This document shows positions 35,294-43,939 of a stretch of 64,000 nt of DNA, piece by piece. Both the position numbers and the translations under genes were made by a program. The stretch is from Paraburkholderia ferrariae NBRC 106233 (lineage in GTDB: Bacteria; Pseudomonadota; Gammaproteobacteria; Burkholderiales; Burkholderiaceae): NCBI RefSeq assembly GCF_000685035.1, contig NZ_BAYB01000018.1, positions 124,001-188,000 on the forward strand. Direction: 5' to 3'. The notes under the pieces were generated by a model. It was not told the DNA's origin and did no database searches. It saw only the letters and a list, made by a program, of their open reading frames with translations. Position 1 is the first letter of the stretch, and every line of letters begins with the position of its first letter.

Positions 35294-35749
35294 CTAGCAA
35301 CCGGCCGCTTCCTCGCGGCGCGTCTCGACGATCCATTCCTGCAGCGTCACCTCGATGGTGATGAACGAGCGATTGCCGCCGCGAACGAAGCGGCCGGCGT
35401 ACATCTGCCCCTCCGTATCCGCCACGATGCCGTTGAGCGACGTGCGTGCGGCGCCTGGGCCGGGGGTGTCGGCGCCTTGGCCGCCATCGGCCCACACTTC
35501 CCCCGATACCGTGAGGATTTCCACGCCGGGGCCGGGCACCAGGAGCGACTGCGCGGTGCTGCCGTGCCCACGCGCAAGCTGCGCCTCCACGAGACTGCCC
35601 ACTACGCTGCGCACCACGGCGCGTGCGATCGCGTGCGCTGCGCACAGCGCTTCGAGCGCTTCCACAAGGTCTTCGTTCGGCTTGAGCCGGGCGACCACGA
35701 GACGGCCATAGTGGCCGGATTCGACGACGACGGGAGCGGGTGCGTTCAT
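35294..35749 (-). CDS. PCC/DUF296-domain protein, degenerate partner
   Basis: A 151-residue protein made of one PCC (plants and prokaryotes conserved, DUF296) domain. The fold signatures are present (VEALEALCAAHAIARAVVRS, GPGVEILTVSGEV), but the metal-binding histidines of the family are missing: where the partner reads HCHGGF it has RTSLNGI (about 102-108), and the GGH is AGR. ATG 35749 overlaps the stop of the upstream partner gene (35746-35749, ATGA), so the two are co-translated and probably form a mixed oligomer. The biochemical role is unknown. Confidence 0.75.
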   Translation of the reverse strand: MNAPAPVVVESGHYGRLVVARLKPNEDLVEALEALCAAHAIARAVVRSVVGSLVEAQLARGHGSTAQSLLVPGPGVEILTVSGEVWADGGQGADTPGPGAARTSLNGIVADTEGQMYAGRFVRGGNRSFITIEVTLQEWIVETRREEAAGC

Positions 35750-36348
35750 GAGCGGCGGACCGGTTGGAGCAGATCGAAGGTGGTTTCGGCGTCGGGCGAC
35801 ACGACGAGATCGACGCCGTCGATCAGGCAGAGGCGCAGATGCAGGCCGTCGCCCGCAACCCATGTTTCGTCGAGTATCAGGTGGCCGCCGTGCTGCCGCC
35901 CCTGCGCATCGACAAAGCCGCCGTGGCAGTGCAGGATGCGCGTGCCGTCCTCGCGGCGTCCGATGGTGACGGCCGCCCCGATCAGCGTGTTCTCGCCGTC
36001 GCAGACGATAGGCGCCCCATAGACATAGGGGCGCAGGCCCTGCGTCGCGCGCGCCATCACGTGATACTGAATGTGCGCGCACGTGCCGCCCACGATCCGG
36101 CCGCAGGCGGCCTGAGCGTGCCACGTGTCGAGCAGGGCGCGCAGCGCCGCGCCCACGCGCGTACCGGCCGGCAGCGCCACGCTGATTTCGCGCGTGCGCT
36201 GCGGCGTTTCGGCGGCAAGGACGCGCGGCGATTCGGCACGGCCCGGATGCATGACGGGGGGCGTGCCCGATGATGAAGCGGCCGGATTCCGGCGCAGGCG
36301 TTGCGCTCGTGCCGCGCGGCCTTCCGGCGAGGACATCGTTTGAAGCAT
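35746..36348 (-). CDS. PCC/DUF296-domain protein with intact histidine motif
   Basis: A 200-residue protein: a disordered, arginine/proline-rich head (1-55) and a PCC/DUF296 domain (about 58-195). The family metal-binding histidines are present as H130-C-H132 (ILHCHGGF) and GGH146 (HGGHLILDETWV). CAGGAG precedes ATG 36348; an upstream in-frame ATG at 36393 is less well placed. It is the first of a tandem pair, 195 bp after the LysR gene in the same direction. The single bacterial proteins of this family are uncharacterised. Confidence 0.75.
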   Translation of the reverse strand: MLQTMSSPEGRAARAQRLRRNPAASSSGTPPVMHPGRAESPRVLAAETPQRTREISVALPAGTRVGAALRALLDTWHAQAACGRIVGGTCAHIQYHVMARATQGLRPYVYGAPIVCDGENTLIGAAVTIGRREDGTRILHCHGGFVDAQGRQHGGHLILDETWVAGDGLHLRLCLIDGVDLVVSPDAETTFDLLQPVRRS

Positions 36349-36543
36349 GGGTGGGTTCTCCTGGCTGTGCCCGGGTAGGGCGGCAGCCATCATGCAAAAA
36401 CGATGCCGGATGGGGCACGGGGTTCGCGCATCGCCCAGCCCGTGCGCCTTACGCTGCTATCGCGACCGCGCGTGTCTGCGCGCGCGAGGTGCGACACCTG
36501 TCGCATTTGTTGCGCGCCCACGCACCAGGTGTCGCGCGCCGCG

Positions 36544-37443
36544 TCAGACGCCCGGCTTCAATTCGGCGCCCTGTTGCTCCGCCAGTGTGACGAAGGTCTG
36601 GATGCAGGGGTTGTGGTTGAGCCGGTTCCACGTCACGTTCACATCGACGAACGGCGGATTCGCGAGCGCGCGGAATTTCACGTTGAGCGGCCGCGCGGTT
36701 TTCATCGAACGATGCACGAGCGCCACGCCGATGCCCTGGCCGACGAGGTTGACGATCGTCTGCTGGTAGTTGGTTTCGAGGCGGATTTTCGGCGTGAAGC
36801 CGCAGCGCCGGCAGTGCGTGACGATCGAATCGTAGATGTAGGGCGCGGCCACGCGCGGCGAAATGAGGAACGACTCGTTGCGCAACTGCGCGGCGTCGAG
36901 CGCGCCGCTGCCGCGCGCGAGCGGATGCCCGGCGGGCAGCGCGACCACGAGCGGTTCGCTGAACACGGTGCGGGTTTCGAGGCCGTCCAGATCGCTGGGC
37001 GGATACATGATCGCCACGTCGGTATTGCTTTCGCGGATGTCCTGCATCAAGAGGCGCGGGATCGATTCGGTGAGGTGCACGTCCACGCCCGGAAACGCCG
37101 AGGTATAGGCGCGCGTGATGGGCGGCACCACGCTATAGGCCGCCGCGAACATGAAGCCCACCGAAAGCGAGCCGCTGTGGCCTAGGCTGGCCGTGAGCGC
37201 GTTGCGCTTGGCGCGTTCGACCGAGGCCAGGATTTCTTTGGCATCCTGAAGAAATCGTTCGCCGGCTGCGGAAAGCTTGACGCTGCGCCGCGTGCGGTCG
37301 AGCAGCACGACCCCCAGTTCCTCTTCGAGCAGCGCGATCTGCCGCGAAAGCGGCGGCTGCGAGATGTGCAGCCGCTCCGCGGCGCGCCCGAAATGCAGGG
37401 TTTCGCCGAGCACCGCGAAGTAGTGCAGATGCCTCAATTCCAT
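36544..37443 (-). CDS. LysR-family transcriptional regulator
   Basis: A 299-residue LysR protein of the BenM/CatM-like type: HTH at 18-40 (HFGRAAERLHISQPPLSRQI) and effector domain about 90-295. It starts 178 bp from the divergent activator gene at 37621, so it can regulate that gene and the TRAP/CoA cluster beyond it. The two PCC genes follow it on the same strand. The shared region contains the AT-rich stretch 37470-37495, a likely binding and promoter region. Confidence 0.92.
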   Translation of the reverse strand: MELRHLHYFAVLGETLHFGRAAERLHISQPPLSRQIALLEEELGVVLLDRTRRSVKLSAAGERFLQDAKEILASVERAKRNALTASLGHSGSLSVGFMFAAAYSVVPPITRAYTSAFPGVDVHLTESIPRLLMQDIRESNTDVAIMYPPSDLDGLETRTVFSEPLVVALPAGHPLARGSGALDAAQLRNESFLISPRVAAPYIYDSIVTHCRRCGFTPKIRLETNYQQTIVNLVGQGIGVALVHRSMKTARPLNVKFRALANPPFVDVNVTWNRLNHNPCIQTFVTLAEQQGAELKPGV

Positions 37444-37620
37444 ACTGATACCCCACAGGTATTACAGCGTGACAATTATTGTATTGGAAAATATCAATCG
37501 CGCGCACTAATCTCACCGTCACAGCAACGCAGCCCGGGAGCGCCACAAGCCACAACGGGCCGGCATGCGAAGACCAATAGCAGGCGGCTGCGGCCGCCGT
37601 TCCAGAGAACGGAGACATTC

Positions 37621-38757
37621 GTGAGCGCCCACAAAGCAGCCCACCACGTCCACGGCTGGCCCTGCGGGAACGACCCGCGCCACGACCCGGACGAGCAGGC
37701 AGAGATGGACAGCGCAATGCGTGAGGTCATGGCCCGCGGCAAGCGCTTTATCGATCGCGGTTTACCCGTACTGATTCTTGGCGAGACCGGCACCGGCAAA
37801 GAGTTGCTCGCCCGCGCATTGCATGCATACGGCGAGCGCCGCGCGGCGCCCCTCGTGGCGCTGAACTGTGCCTCGATTCCCGAAACGCTCATCGAGAGCG
37901 AATTGTTCGGCTACGCCCGCGGCGCGTTTTCCGGCGCGTTGCCGGGCGGCATGAAAGGCAAGCTGGCGCAGGCTCACGGCGGCACGCTCTTTCTCGACGA
38001 GATCGGCGACATGCCCGCTGCGCAGCAGGCGCGTCTTCTGCGCGCACTCTCCGAGCGCGAGATCACGCCGCTCGGCGCCCCCGCGCCCGTCGCACTCGAC
38101 TTCCAGTTGATCTGCGCGACCCATCAGCGTCTTGAAGCCCTCGTGGAAGCGGGCCTCTTTCGCGCCGATCTCTACTACCGCATTGCTGTGGGCGTGCTGC
38201 ATCTGCCGCCGCTGCGCGAGCGCGGCGATCTGCGCGCGCTCGCCGGGCGCATTGCACAGGAGGAGGCGGGGCGGCCGGTGACGATCGCGCCCGCTGCATG
38301 GGACCGGCTGCTGGCCTGCTCGTGGCCCGGCAACGTGCGCCAGCTACGCGCCGCACTACGTTATGCCTGCGCCGTGGCGCGCGAAGCACGGATCGAAGCG
38401 GGCGATCTCCCGCAGGAACTGCTGCAGATGCGTGCGCAAAAGCCCGTCTCTCACGCCGCGCCGCAGGAGCCGCGTACGGTTGGCGCACCGCTTGCCGGCG
38501 GCACCGACGCGCGTTCGCGCCGCGGCGCGCAACGCGAGCGCGTGCTTCACGTTCTGGCCCGCACCCGCTGGAATTTCTCGGTGGCGGCGCGCGATCTGGG
38601 CATCTGCCGCTCGACGCTCTACCGGCAGCTCAAAACGCTTGGCATTCCTCACATACGCGATGCAGGCACCGCGCTGATCGAAAGCGAAGCGCGCCAGAGG
38701 ACGCCCGAAGCCGCCGATGGCGAGTGGCAGCCGCGAGGCCACGCCCAACCCGCCTGA
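37621..38757 (+). CDS. Sigma-54 activator, AcoR-type, without sensor domain
   Basis: A 378-residue AAA+ enhancer-binding protein. Walker A is GETGTGKE (about 58-65), the Walker B region GGTLFLDEIGD, and the arginine-finger region RADLYYRI. The sigma-54 contact loop reads GAFSGA instead of GAFTGA. A Fis-type HTH ends the protein (FSVAARDLGICRSTLYRQLK). AcoR-like sequence GNDPRHDPDE opens the AAA domain, but the GAF sensor of AcoR is missing; only about 15 residues precede it. The GTG at 37621 has CGGAGA in front. It is followed by the TRAP operon at 127 bp, its likely target. Confidence 0.85.
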   Translation: MSAHKAAHHVHGWPCGNDPRHDPDEQAEMDSAMREVMARGKRFIDRGLPVLILGETGTGKELLARALHAYGERRAAPLVALNCASIPETLIESELFGYARGAFSGALPGGMKGKLAQAHGGTLFLDEIGDMPAAQQARLLRALSEREITPLGAPAPVALDFQLICATHQRLEALVEAGLFRADLYYRIAVGVLHLPPLRERGDLRALAGRIAQEEAGRPVTIAPAAWDRLLACSWPGNVRQLRAALRYACAVAREARIEAGDLPQELLQMRAQKPVSHAAPQEPRTVGAPLAGGTDARSRRGAQRERVLHVLARTRWNFSVAARDLGICRSTLYRQLKTLGIPHIRDAGTALIESEARQRTPEAADGEWQPRGHAQPA

Positions 38758-38884
38758 CGCGTCATGCCCGCAAGTCCGCAAGTCCACGAAACGGAGCGTG
38801 GCAGCCCGAGTCGCTCTCGCACCTTCAAGCAGTGTTCGTCGATGTTCACATAAAGCCGGCGCACCGGCTGTTCAGGAGACAACC

Positions 38885-39904
38885 ATGCAGCACATCACCC
38901 GACGTTCGTTCCTGCAGGCCCTCACGCTTGCTGCCGCCGCACCGGCGCTTTCGATGGTATCGCCGCCCGCGCGCGCGGCCGAGTTCACGCTGCGTTACGC
39001 GAACAACCTGCCCGCCGCGCACCCCATGAATGTGCGCGCGAAGGAGATGGCCGCGCGCGTGCTCGCGGAATCGAAGGGCCGCGTGGAGATCCAGGTATTC
39101 CCGAACAATCAGCTAGGGAGCGACACCGACACGCTCTCGCAGTTGCGTTCCGGCGCCGTGGACTTCTTCACGCTCTCGCCCCTGATTCTCGGCACGTTCA
39201 TTCCGGCTGCGCAGATCAGCGGCATGGGCTTCGCGTTCAAGGATTACGACAACGTCTGGGCCGCGCTCGACGGCGATCTGGGCGCCCACGTGCGCCAGCA
39301 GATTGGCGCGACCTCGATCTTCGCTTTCGACAAGATCTGGAACGGCGGCTTCCGGCAGATCACGATGGCTGCAAAACCCGTGGCGCAGCCCAAAGACCTG
39401 CAGGGCGTGAAGCTGCGCGTGCCGCCCAGCCCGCTGTGGACCTCGATGTTCAAGGACTTCGGCGCCTCGCCCGCGAGCGTGAACTTCGCGGAGGTGTATT
39501 CGGCCTTGCAGACGCACGTGGTGGAAGGGCAGGAGAACCCGCTATCGATCATCTACACGGCCAAGCTCTACGAAGTGCAGAAGTTCTGCTCGCTCACCAA
39601 TCACATGTGGGACGGCTTCTGGTTCCTCGGCAACAAGGATTCGTTTGCGCGTCTGCCGCCCGACCTGCAGGCCGTGGTGCGCAACGCCGTGAACGACGCG
39701 GGGATGAAGCAGCGCCAGGACGTCGTGCAGATGGATCAGAACCTGCGCGCGAAGCTCGAAAGCGCGGGCCTGAAGTTCAACGAGGTGGATCAGACCGGGT
39801 TCCGCAAGCAGTTGCAGGCTGCGGGCTTTTATACGGACTGGCAGAAGAAGTTCGGCCCGCAGGCGTGGGCGTTGCTGGAAAAGTATTCCGGCAAGCTGGG
39901 GTGA
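38885..39904 (+). CDS. TRAP transporter substrate-binding protein DctP, Tat-exported
   Basis: A 339-residue periplasmic binding protein of the DctP family. The leader MQHITRRSFLQAL carries a twin-arginine motif and ends AARA (about 31), so export is probably by Tat. Conserved features: LRYANNLPAAHPMNVRAKEM, QVFPNNQLGSDTDTLSQLRS, the ligand-anchoring arginine in GVKLRVPPSPL and EVYSALQTHVVEGQENP. GGAGA precedes ATG 38885. The ligand should be a carboxylic acid. The permease gene follows after 3 bp. Confidence 0.92.
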   Translation: MQHITRRSFLQALTLAAAAPALSMVSPPARAAEFTLRYANNLPAAHPMNVRAKEMAARVLAESKGRVEIQVFPNNQLGSDTDTLSQLRSGAVDFFTLSPLILGTFIPAAQISGMGFAFKDYDNVWAALDGDLGAHVRQQIGATSIFAFDKIWNGGFRQITMAAKPVAQPKDLQGVKLRVPPSPLWTSMFKDFGASPASVNFAEVYSALQTHVVEGQENPLSIIYTAKLYEVQKFCSLTNHMWDGFWFLGNKDSFARLPPDLQAVVRNAVNDAGMKQRQDVVQMDQNLRAKLESAGLKFNEVDQTGFRKQLQAAGFYTDWQKKFGPQAWALLEKYSGKLG

Positions 39905-39907
39905 ATC

Positions 39908-41827
39908 ATGCAGACTACGCAAACTCTCTCGCAACCCGGCGCGCAAGACGACGCGACCCACACCGGCCAGAGCGGCGCGCGGCACGCCCGCATGGCCGCG
40001 CGGGCCGCGATCCGGCTGATCGAATTCGCCGCGGTGGCGCTGCTCGTGGCCGAAGTCGCGATCCTGCTGTGCGGCGTGATCTGGCGTTACGGGCTCGACG
40101 CGCCGCTCGTCTGGTCCGACGAACTGGCTTCGGCGCTCTTTAGCTGGCTCGCGATGCTCGGCGCCGTGCTGGCCCTGCTGCGCGGCGAGCACATGAAGAT
40201 GACCGCCGTGGTCAAGCGCTGGTCGCCCGCGTGGCAGGCGTGGGCGCAAAGCGTGGCTTCGCTCGTGGTGTGCGTGTTCGTCGCCATGATCGTGGTGCCG
40301 GCGGCGCAGCACGCGAGCGGGCAGATGGATATCTCGACGCCCGCGCTCGACATGCCCGACGGCTGGCGCGCGCTGGCGCTGCCGGTGGGCGCGGCCCTCA
40401 TGTTCTGCGTGGCGGTGGCGCGCATGCTCGCGCTGCCCGGTGCGAAGGCGCGCGTCGCCGCCATCGCGACGGTCGGGGCTGTCGCCGCCGCACTCTGGGT
40501 TGCCGCCCCCGCGCTGCTGGCGATGGGCAATCTGAACCTGCTGGTGTTCTTCGTCGCGCTCGTGGCGGCCGCGATCGTGGTGGGCACACCCATCGCATTC
40601 GCGTTCGGCATCGCCACGGTCAGCTATCTCGTGCTCGTCACGCATGCGCCGCTCGACATCGTGGTGAGCCGCATGGACGAAGGCATGGCCAATCTCGTGC
40701 TGCTCGCCGTGCCGGTGTTCGTGCTGCTGGGCTCGCTGCTCGAAATGAGCGGCCTCGCGCGCTCGCTCGTCGATTTCATGTGTGCGCTGCTTGGCCACGT
40801 GCGCGGCGGTCTGCAGTTCGTGCTGCTCGGCGCGATCTTTCTGGTCTCCGGCATCTCGGGTTCGAAAGCCGCCGACATGGCGGCCGTCGCGCCGGCGCTC
40901 TTCCCCGAAATGCGCAAGCGCGGTTCCGATCCCGAAGAACTCGCGGCACTTCTCGCCGCGTCCGGCGCGATGAGCGAGACCATTCCGCCGAGCCTCGTGC
41001 TGATTACCATCGGGGCGGTGTGCGGCGTGTCGATCAGCGCGCTCTTCGTGGGCGGCCTCATGCCGGCCGTCGTTGCGACGCTGCTGATCGCCGCCGTGTG
41101 CTGGCTGCGCGCGCGCCGCGAAAGCGCGGTCAGCGTGGAGCGCGCGCCGCTCGCCCACATCGCGCGGACTTTTGTTGTGGCGCTGCCCGCGCTGGTGCTG
41201 CCGGTGCTGATCCGCGTGGCCGTGGTGGAAGGCGTAGCCACCGCCACGGAAGTCTCCACGCTCGGCGTGGCCTACACGCTGCTGTTCGCGCTGGCCGCGC
41301 GCGCGGCGGGGCGGCCCGTACCGCTGCGCCGTCTCTATCGCATGCTGGTGGATGCCGCTGCGCTATCGGGCGCGATCCTGCTCATCATCGGCCTTGCTAC
41401 CTCGATGGCGTGGGCGCTCACGCGTTCGGGCTTTTCGGGCCAACTGGTGGACATGATGCAGAGCGTGCCGGGCGGCAAGACGGGCTTCCTGCTCGTGACC
41501 ATCGTCTGCTTCGCGATACTCGGCAGCGTGCTCGAAGGCATTCCCGCCATCGTGCTGTTCGGCCCGCTGCTCTTTCCTGCCGCACATGCGCTGCATATCA
41601 ACGACGTGCACTACGCGATGGTCGTGATCCTCGCCATGGGCATGGGGCTCTTCGCGCCGCCGTTCGGCGTGGGCTTCTACGCGGCCTGCGCAATCGGCAA
41701 GGTCTCCCCGGACGGCGTGGGCCCGCGCGTATGGCGCTATCTGCTTGCGCTGCTCGTGGCGCTCGTCGTGGTGACGTTCGTGCCGTGGATTTCCACCGGC
41801 TTTCTCTCCAGTACTGCCAACTTTTGA
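39908..41827 (+). CDS. TRAP transporter fused DctQ-DctM permease
   Basis: A 639-residue membrane protein joining the small (DctQ, about 30-190) and large (DctM, about 200-635) TRAP permease subunits. The Q part has WRYGLDAPLVWSDELA and FSWLAMLGAVLALLRGEHMK; the M part has LLAVPVFVLLGSLLEMSGLA, SGISGSKAADMAAVAPALFP and FAPPFGVGFYAACAI. It drives uptake with a sodium or proton gradient. It starts 3 bp after the binding-protein gene. Confidence 0.92.
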   Translation: MQTTQTLSQPGAQDDATHTGQSGARHARMAARAAIRLIEFAAVALLVAEVAILLCGVIWRYGLDAPLVWSDELASALFSWLAMLGAVLALLRGEHMKMTAVVKRWSPAWQAWAQSVASLVVCVFVAMIVVPAAQHASGQMDISTPALDMPDGWRALALPVGAALMFCVAVARMLALPGAKARVAAIATVGAVAAALWVAAPALLAMGNLNLLVFFVALVAAAIVVGTPIAFAFGIATVSYLVLVTHAPLDIVVSRMDEGMANLVLLAVPVFVLLGSLLEMSGLARSLVDFMCALLGHVRGGLQFVLLGAIFLVSGISGSKAADMAAVAPALFPEMRKRGSDPEELAALLAASGAMSETIPPSLVLITIGAVCGVSISALFVGGLMPAVVATLLIAAVCWLRARRESAVSVERAPLAHIARTFVVALPALVLPVLIRVAVVEGVATATEVSTLGVAYTLLFALAARAAGRPVPLRRLYRMLVDAAALSGAILLIIGLATSMAWALTRSGFSGQLVDMMQSVPGGKTGFLLVTIVCFAILGSVLEGIPAIVLFGPLLFPAAHALHINDVHYAMVVILAMGMGLFAPPFGVGFYAACAIGKVSPDGVGPRVWRYLLALLVALVVVTFVPWISTGFLSSTANF

Positions 41828-41847
41828 TCCGCATTCCGGAGTCACAC

Positions 41848-42651
41848 ATGCTAGATATCACCGTTTCCGAAACTGCCGCCCGCCGCGCCGCGCGCGCGCG
41901 CGGACGCGTCGCGCTCGTCACCGGCGGCGCGATGGGCATAGGCGCCGCCATCGCCCGGCGTCTTGCGGACGACGGCTTTACGGTCGTCGTCGCCGATCTC
42001 AATGTCGAAGCCGCCGAAGCCACCGCGCGCGAAGCCTGCGAGGCGGGGCACGAGGCCGTGGCGCTGGCGCTCGACGTGGGCAGCCGGGCGTCGATCGAAG
42101 CGCTCGTCGAGCAGATCGGTACGCGCTTCGACCGCTGCGACGTGCTCGTCAACAACGCGGGCATTGCCAAGACCTTTCCGTTCGAGAGCTATCCGCTCGA
42201 CCACTGGGGCGCCGTGATGGACGTGAACCTGACGGGGCCGATGCTGCTCGCCCAGCGCGCCGTGCAGCACATGATCCCGCGCCGCTGGGGGCGGGTGATC
42301 AACATCGCCTCGGTGGCCGGCATTCGCGCGAGTGCCGGGCGTACCGCGTACGGGACTTCGAAAGCCGCCGTGATCGGCCTCACGCGCCAGATGGCGATCG
42401 AGCTGGCGGACCGTGGCATTACCGCGAACGCCATCGCGCCGGGGCCGATCGAAACGCCGATGGTCGCGGCGCTGCATTCGAGCGTGGCGCGCGACAACTA
42501 TTTGCGCTCGGTGCCGATGCGCCGCTATGGCACGCCCGATGAAATTGCGGGCGCTGTGGCGTTTCTCGCCTCCGATGACGCTTCCTATGTGACGGGCCAG
42601 ACGCTTGCCGTGGATGGCGGCTTCGTGGCCGCGGGTGTGCTGGAAATCTGA
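41848..42651 (+). CDS. Short-chain dehydrogenase/reductase
   Basis: A classical SDR of 267 residues. Cofactor motif TGGAMGIGAAIA, NNAG (about 98-101) and the S-Y-K triad (NIASVAG, AYGTSKAA) are complete; the C-terminus VTGQTLAVDGGF is FabG-like. ATG 41848 lies 20 bp after the permease stop. In this operon it is likely to oxidise a hydroxyl of the imported acid or of its CoA ester (3-hydroxyacyl to 3-ketoacyl). NAD or NADP preference cannot be stated firmly, though the ADLN after the second strand (D at about 48) suggests NAD. Confidence 0.9.
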   Translation: MLDITVSETAARRAARARGRVALVTGGAMGIGAAIARRLADDGFTVVVADLNVEAAEATAREACEAGHEAVALALDVGSRASIEALVEQIGTRFDRCDVLVNNAGIAKTFPFESYPLDHWGAVMDVNLTGPMLLAQRAVQHMIPRRWGRVINIASVAGIRASAGRTAYGTSKAAVIGLTRQMAIELADRGITANAIAPGPIETPMVAALHSSVARDNYLRSVPMRRYGTPDEIAGAVAFLASDDASYVTGQTLAVDGGFVAAGVLEI

Positions 42652-42720
42652 GCTGACGCGCGAGGTAGCGCCCGATTCTCTGGCAATTCATTTAGTCATC
42701 CTGATTGAAAAGGAATATTC

Positions 42721-43893
42721 GTGAAAACAGATCCCCTCATCATTGGCTGGAGCCACCTGCCGTTCGGCAAATTCGATGCGCTGGAGCCGGAAGACATGAT
42801 CGCCGACGCCGCGCAGAAGGCGCTCGACCACGCCGGCGTGGACGCCGCGCAGGTCGATTCGGTACACGTGGGCATGTTCAACGGCGGCTTCGTGTACCAG
42901 GACTTTCCCTCCGCGCTGGTGTTCAACGCGATGCCGGCGCTGCGCTACGCCGCCACCGTGCGCTGCGAGAACGCGTGCGCAACGGGATCGGCTGCGCTCT
43001 ATTCGGCGCTCGATGCCGTGCGCGCAGGGCGCACGAAGGTCGCGCTCGTGATCGGCGTGGAAAAGATGAACGGCCTGCCCACGGCGGAAGTGGGCGAGGT
43101 GCTGCAGAAGTGCTCGTATGCGAAGGAGGAGGCGGGTGTGCCGGGCGGCTTCGCGGGCATCTTCGGCACCATCGCGCAGGCGTATTTCGAGCGCTACGGC
43201 GACCAGTCGGACGCGCTCGCGGCGATTGCCGCGAAGAACCATCGAAACGGCATGGCGAACCCGTACGCGCATATGCGGCGCGATTTCGGCTTCGACTTCT
43301 GCCGCACGCCTTCGGAGAAGAATCCGTTCGTGGCCGGGCCGCTCAAGCGCACCGATTGTTCCCTGGTCTCCGATGGCGCCGCTGCTCTCGTGATTGCCGC
43401 CGAAGACAGTGTGCCCGGCGCGCGCCGCGGCATTGGCTTTCGCGCGAGCGTGCAGGTGAGCGATTTTCTGCCGCTTTCGCGCCGCGACCGCACGGAGTTC
43501 TCGGGCGCACGCCGCGCCTGGCAGCGAGGACTTGAGGAGGCGCGCGTGACGCTCGACGATCTCTCGCTCGTGGAAACGCACGACTGCTTCACGATTGCGG
43601 AACTGCTCGAATACGAAGCGATGGGCTTGGCGCAGCCCGGCGAAGGCGCGCGTGCGATACTGGAAGGCGTCACCGCGCGCGACGGGCGCCTGCCCATCAA
43701 TCCGTCCGGTGGCCTGAAGTCGAAGGGGCACCCCATCGGCGCCACGGGGGTTTCCATGCACGTCATGGCCGCGATGCAACTGGCGGCCGAAGCCGGCGAC
43801 ATGCAGATCCGCAACGCCAATCTCGCGGGCGTGTTCAACATGGGCGGCGCGGCGGTGACGAATTACCTGAGCATCATGGAGCGAAAGTTCTGA
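42721..43893 (+). CDS. Thiolase (SCP2-like acetyl-CoA acetyltransferase)
   Basis: A 390-residue thiolase of the SCP2-thiolase-like group, different from the AtoB type at 24479. The nucleophile is C86 in CENACATGSAAL; ETHDCFTIAELL and KGHPIGATGVSM form the rest of the site. The GTG start at 42721 follows AAAAGGAA. By family and place, it should cleave a 3-ketoacyl-CoA made by the SDR and the CoA ligase of the operon. The SCP2 group also contains enzymes of unknown or non-thiolytic function. Confidence 0.88.
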   Translation: MKTDPLIIGWSHLPFGKFDALEPEDMIADAAQKALDHAGVDAAQVDSVHVGMFNGGFVYQDFPSALVFNAMPALRYAATVRCENACATGSAALYSALDAVRAGRTKVALVIGVEKMNGLPTAEVGEVLQKCSYAKEEAGVPGGFAGIFGTIAQAYFERYGDQSDALAAIAAKNHRNGMANPYAHMRRDFGFDFCRTPSEKNPFVAGPLKRTDCSLVSDGAAALVIAAEDSVPGARRGIGFRASVQVSDFLPLSRRDRTEFSGARRAWQRGLEEARVTLDDLSLVETHDCFTIAELLEYEAMGLAQPGEGARAILEGVTARDGRLPINPSGGLKSKGHPIGATGVSMHVMAAMQLAAEAGDMQIRNANLAGVFNMGGAAVTNYLSIMERKF

Positions 43894-43939
43894 TGCCCCG
43901 TCGTTTCGTTACCCGAGCAGAAGAAATAGAGGGAAGATC

